Positions 6,211 to 6,788 of a stretch of DNA of 6,788 nt are shown piece after piece (the stretch's first letter is position 1; each line of letters starts with the position of its first letter). The translations under genes were made by a program, and so were the position numbers. The DNA is from Chloroflexota bacterium (lineage in GTDB: Bacteria; Chloroflexota; Dehalococcoidia; UBA1151), in the NCBI GenBank assembly GCA_022561735.1, contig JADFQR010000071.1, positions 1 to 6,788 on the forward strand, written 5' to 3'. The notes below the pieces were generated by a model. The model did not search any database, had not been told where the DNA came from, and worked only from the letters and a program-made list of their open reading frames with translations.

Positions 6211-6445
6211 GTTTACACCTGACTGTTGAGGATGCAGGCAAAGTCGATTAGAAAGACGCCCGCCGTCGTGGTTAATACACCGTTATCTCTGAGACCGCTC
6301 CCCGGGTGAAATCCCGATGTCCGTTGCCCGATGTATTTGCAGGCACCGGATAACCGGACCAGCGAGAGAGGCCGAGAGCGGTGAGTATTAGGGTAGCCTT
6401 AAGCTGACCCCGGTTACGAGGACCACACAGGAGACGCTACGGCCG
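6211..6445. promoter_or_regulatory. Divergent intergenic region with possible folded leader
   Basis: These 235 nt separate two divergent genes. On the + strand, ACCGCTC (6294-6300) can pair with GAGCGGT (6376-6382), enclosing hairpin CGGG/CCCG (6303-6316, loop TGAAAT) and GTCCG (6319-6323)/CGGAC (6355-6359), with an inner TGCC/GGCA pairing. That could be a structured leader of the hydrolase gene or chance in GC-rich DNA. A possible but weak - strand -10 is TATTAA near 6270. I see no convincing full promoter. Confidence 0.3.
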
Positions 6446-6788
6446 ATGGGCATCCACTACCAGGACCGTGACATTGTCATCCACAAGACGTCATGCGGAC
6501 CCTACGACAACAACTGCTATCTGCTGGTCTGCAAAGAGACCGGGGAGAGCGCCATCGTCGACGCGCCGGAGGACCCGGGGCCGGTGATCGAGCAGGCGCG
6601 GGAAACTGACGTCCGGGCGATCCTGATCACCCATAACCACATGGACCACCTGGCCGGATTCGACGCCGTGTACGGCGCGTACGGCGTGCCGGTGAGCATC
6701 GGAAAGGCAGATGCCGCCGCCCTGGACGGCAAGGGCGTGAAGGAGTGGATCGCCGGTCCGGAAATAACGCAGATCGGCAGATTGAAGA
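6446..6788 (+). CDS. Metallo-beta-lactamase-fold hydrolase, 3' end outside window
   Basis: Zinc-dependent hydrolase of the metallo-beta-lactamase superfamily; 114 residues are visible before the window ends. The start is ATG 6446 with AGGAGA (6429-6434) 11 nt upstream. The N-terminal strands (CGPYDNNCYLLVCKETGESAIVDAPEDPGPV) match the usual 'N-x-Y-L-V ... ivDaP' opening of glyoxalase II-like members. The metal motif HxHxDH is complete as HNHMDH (residues 63-68), followed by LAGFDAVYGAYGVPV. The overall pattern resembles hydroxyacylglutathione hydrolase-like proteins, but the downstream metal ligands and substrate-binding part are outside the window. I therefore give no specific substrate or symbol. 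Confidence 0.88.
   Translation, partial: MGIHYQDRDIVIHKTSCGPYDNNCYLLVCKETGESAIVDAPEDPGPVIEQARETDVRAILITHNHMDHLAGFDAVYGAYGVPVSIGKADAAALDGKGVKEWIAGPEITQIGRLK

Noticed and set aside
5990..6229. 79-codon + strand frame opposite the hypothetical gene
   Set aside because: Antisense to a gene with a clear ribosome site; no Shine-Dalgarno or recognisable features of its own.
6285..6375. TPP or cobalamin riboswitch upstream of the metallo-hydrolase
   Set aside because: CTGAGA and GGATAA..CCAGCGA recall TPP elements and GGTGAAATCC recalls cobalamin elements, but the remaining conserved segments are missing and the gene is not a thiamin or B12 gene. Kept only as a possible folded leader.

Overview
This is a GC-rich (about 60%), densely packed chromosomal window carrying mostly housekeeping genes from an aerobic or oxygen-respiring bacterium. 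Heme A synthesis genes beside an infC-rpmI-rplT operon, a Chloroflexi-like FtsH sequence and relaxed start-codon use (GTG, TTG, and probably ATC or ATA) make me lean towards Chloroflexota. That placement rests on impression, not on a search. I see no mobile element, CRISPR array, rRNA or tRNA.

Layout. At the left edge, on the + strand, ctaA (heme A synthase, entering from outside the window) is followed by ctaB (heme O synthase). Together they convert heme b through heme O to heme A for an aa3-type cytochrome oxidase. A strong hairpin terminator (1962-1993) closes this pair. Converging on it from the - strand is the operon infC-rpmI-rplT (IF-3, L35, L20), transcribed right to left from about 3.6 kb to 2.03 kb. 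IF-3 probably starts at a non-AUG codon behind a structured leader, rpmI starts immediately after the infC stop codon, and the unusually long rpmI-rplT spacer contains three hairpins. These are the kinds of element through which L20 and IF-3 autoregulate this operon in other bacteria.

Divergent from infC, on the + strand, is ftsH (membrane AAA+ zinc protease). It has a very strong Shine-Dalgarno that is itself folded into a hairpin abutting the GTG start. The infC-ftsH divergent region also holds a 9-bp inverted repeat with arms 39 nt apart. ftsH ends at a 12-bp hairpin whose loop is built from three 11-nt tandem repeats.

Converging on ftsH is a small - strand gene of unknown function (108 aa). 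Divergent from that, a metallo-beta-lactamase-fold hydrolase gene begins on the + strand and runs off the right edge.

The genes are conventional. The items worth a second look are in the regulatory DNA: the infC leader and start, the rpmI-rplT spacer, the ftsH RBS hairpin and the repeat-filled terminator loop. I found no convincing wholly new multi-gene system in this window.
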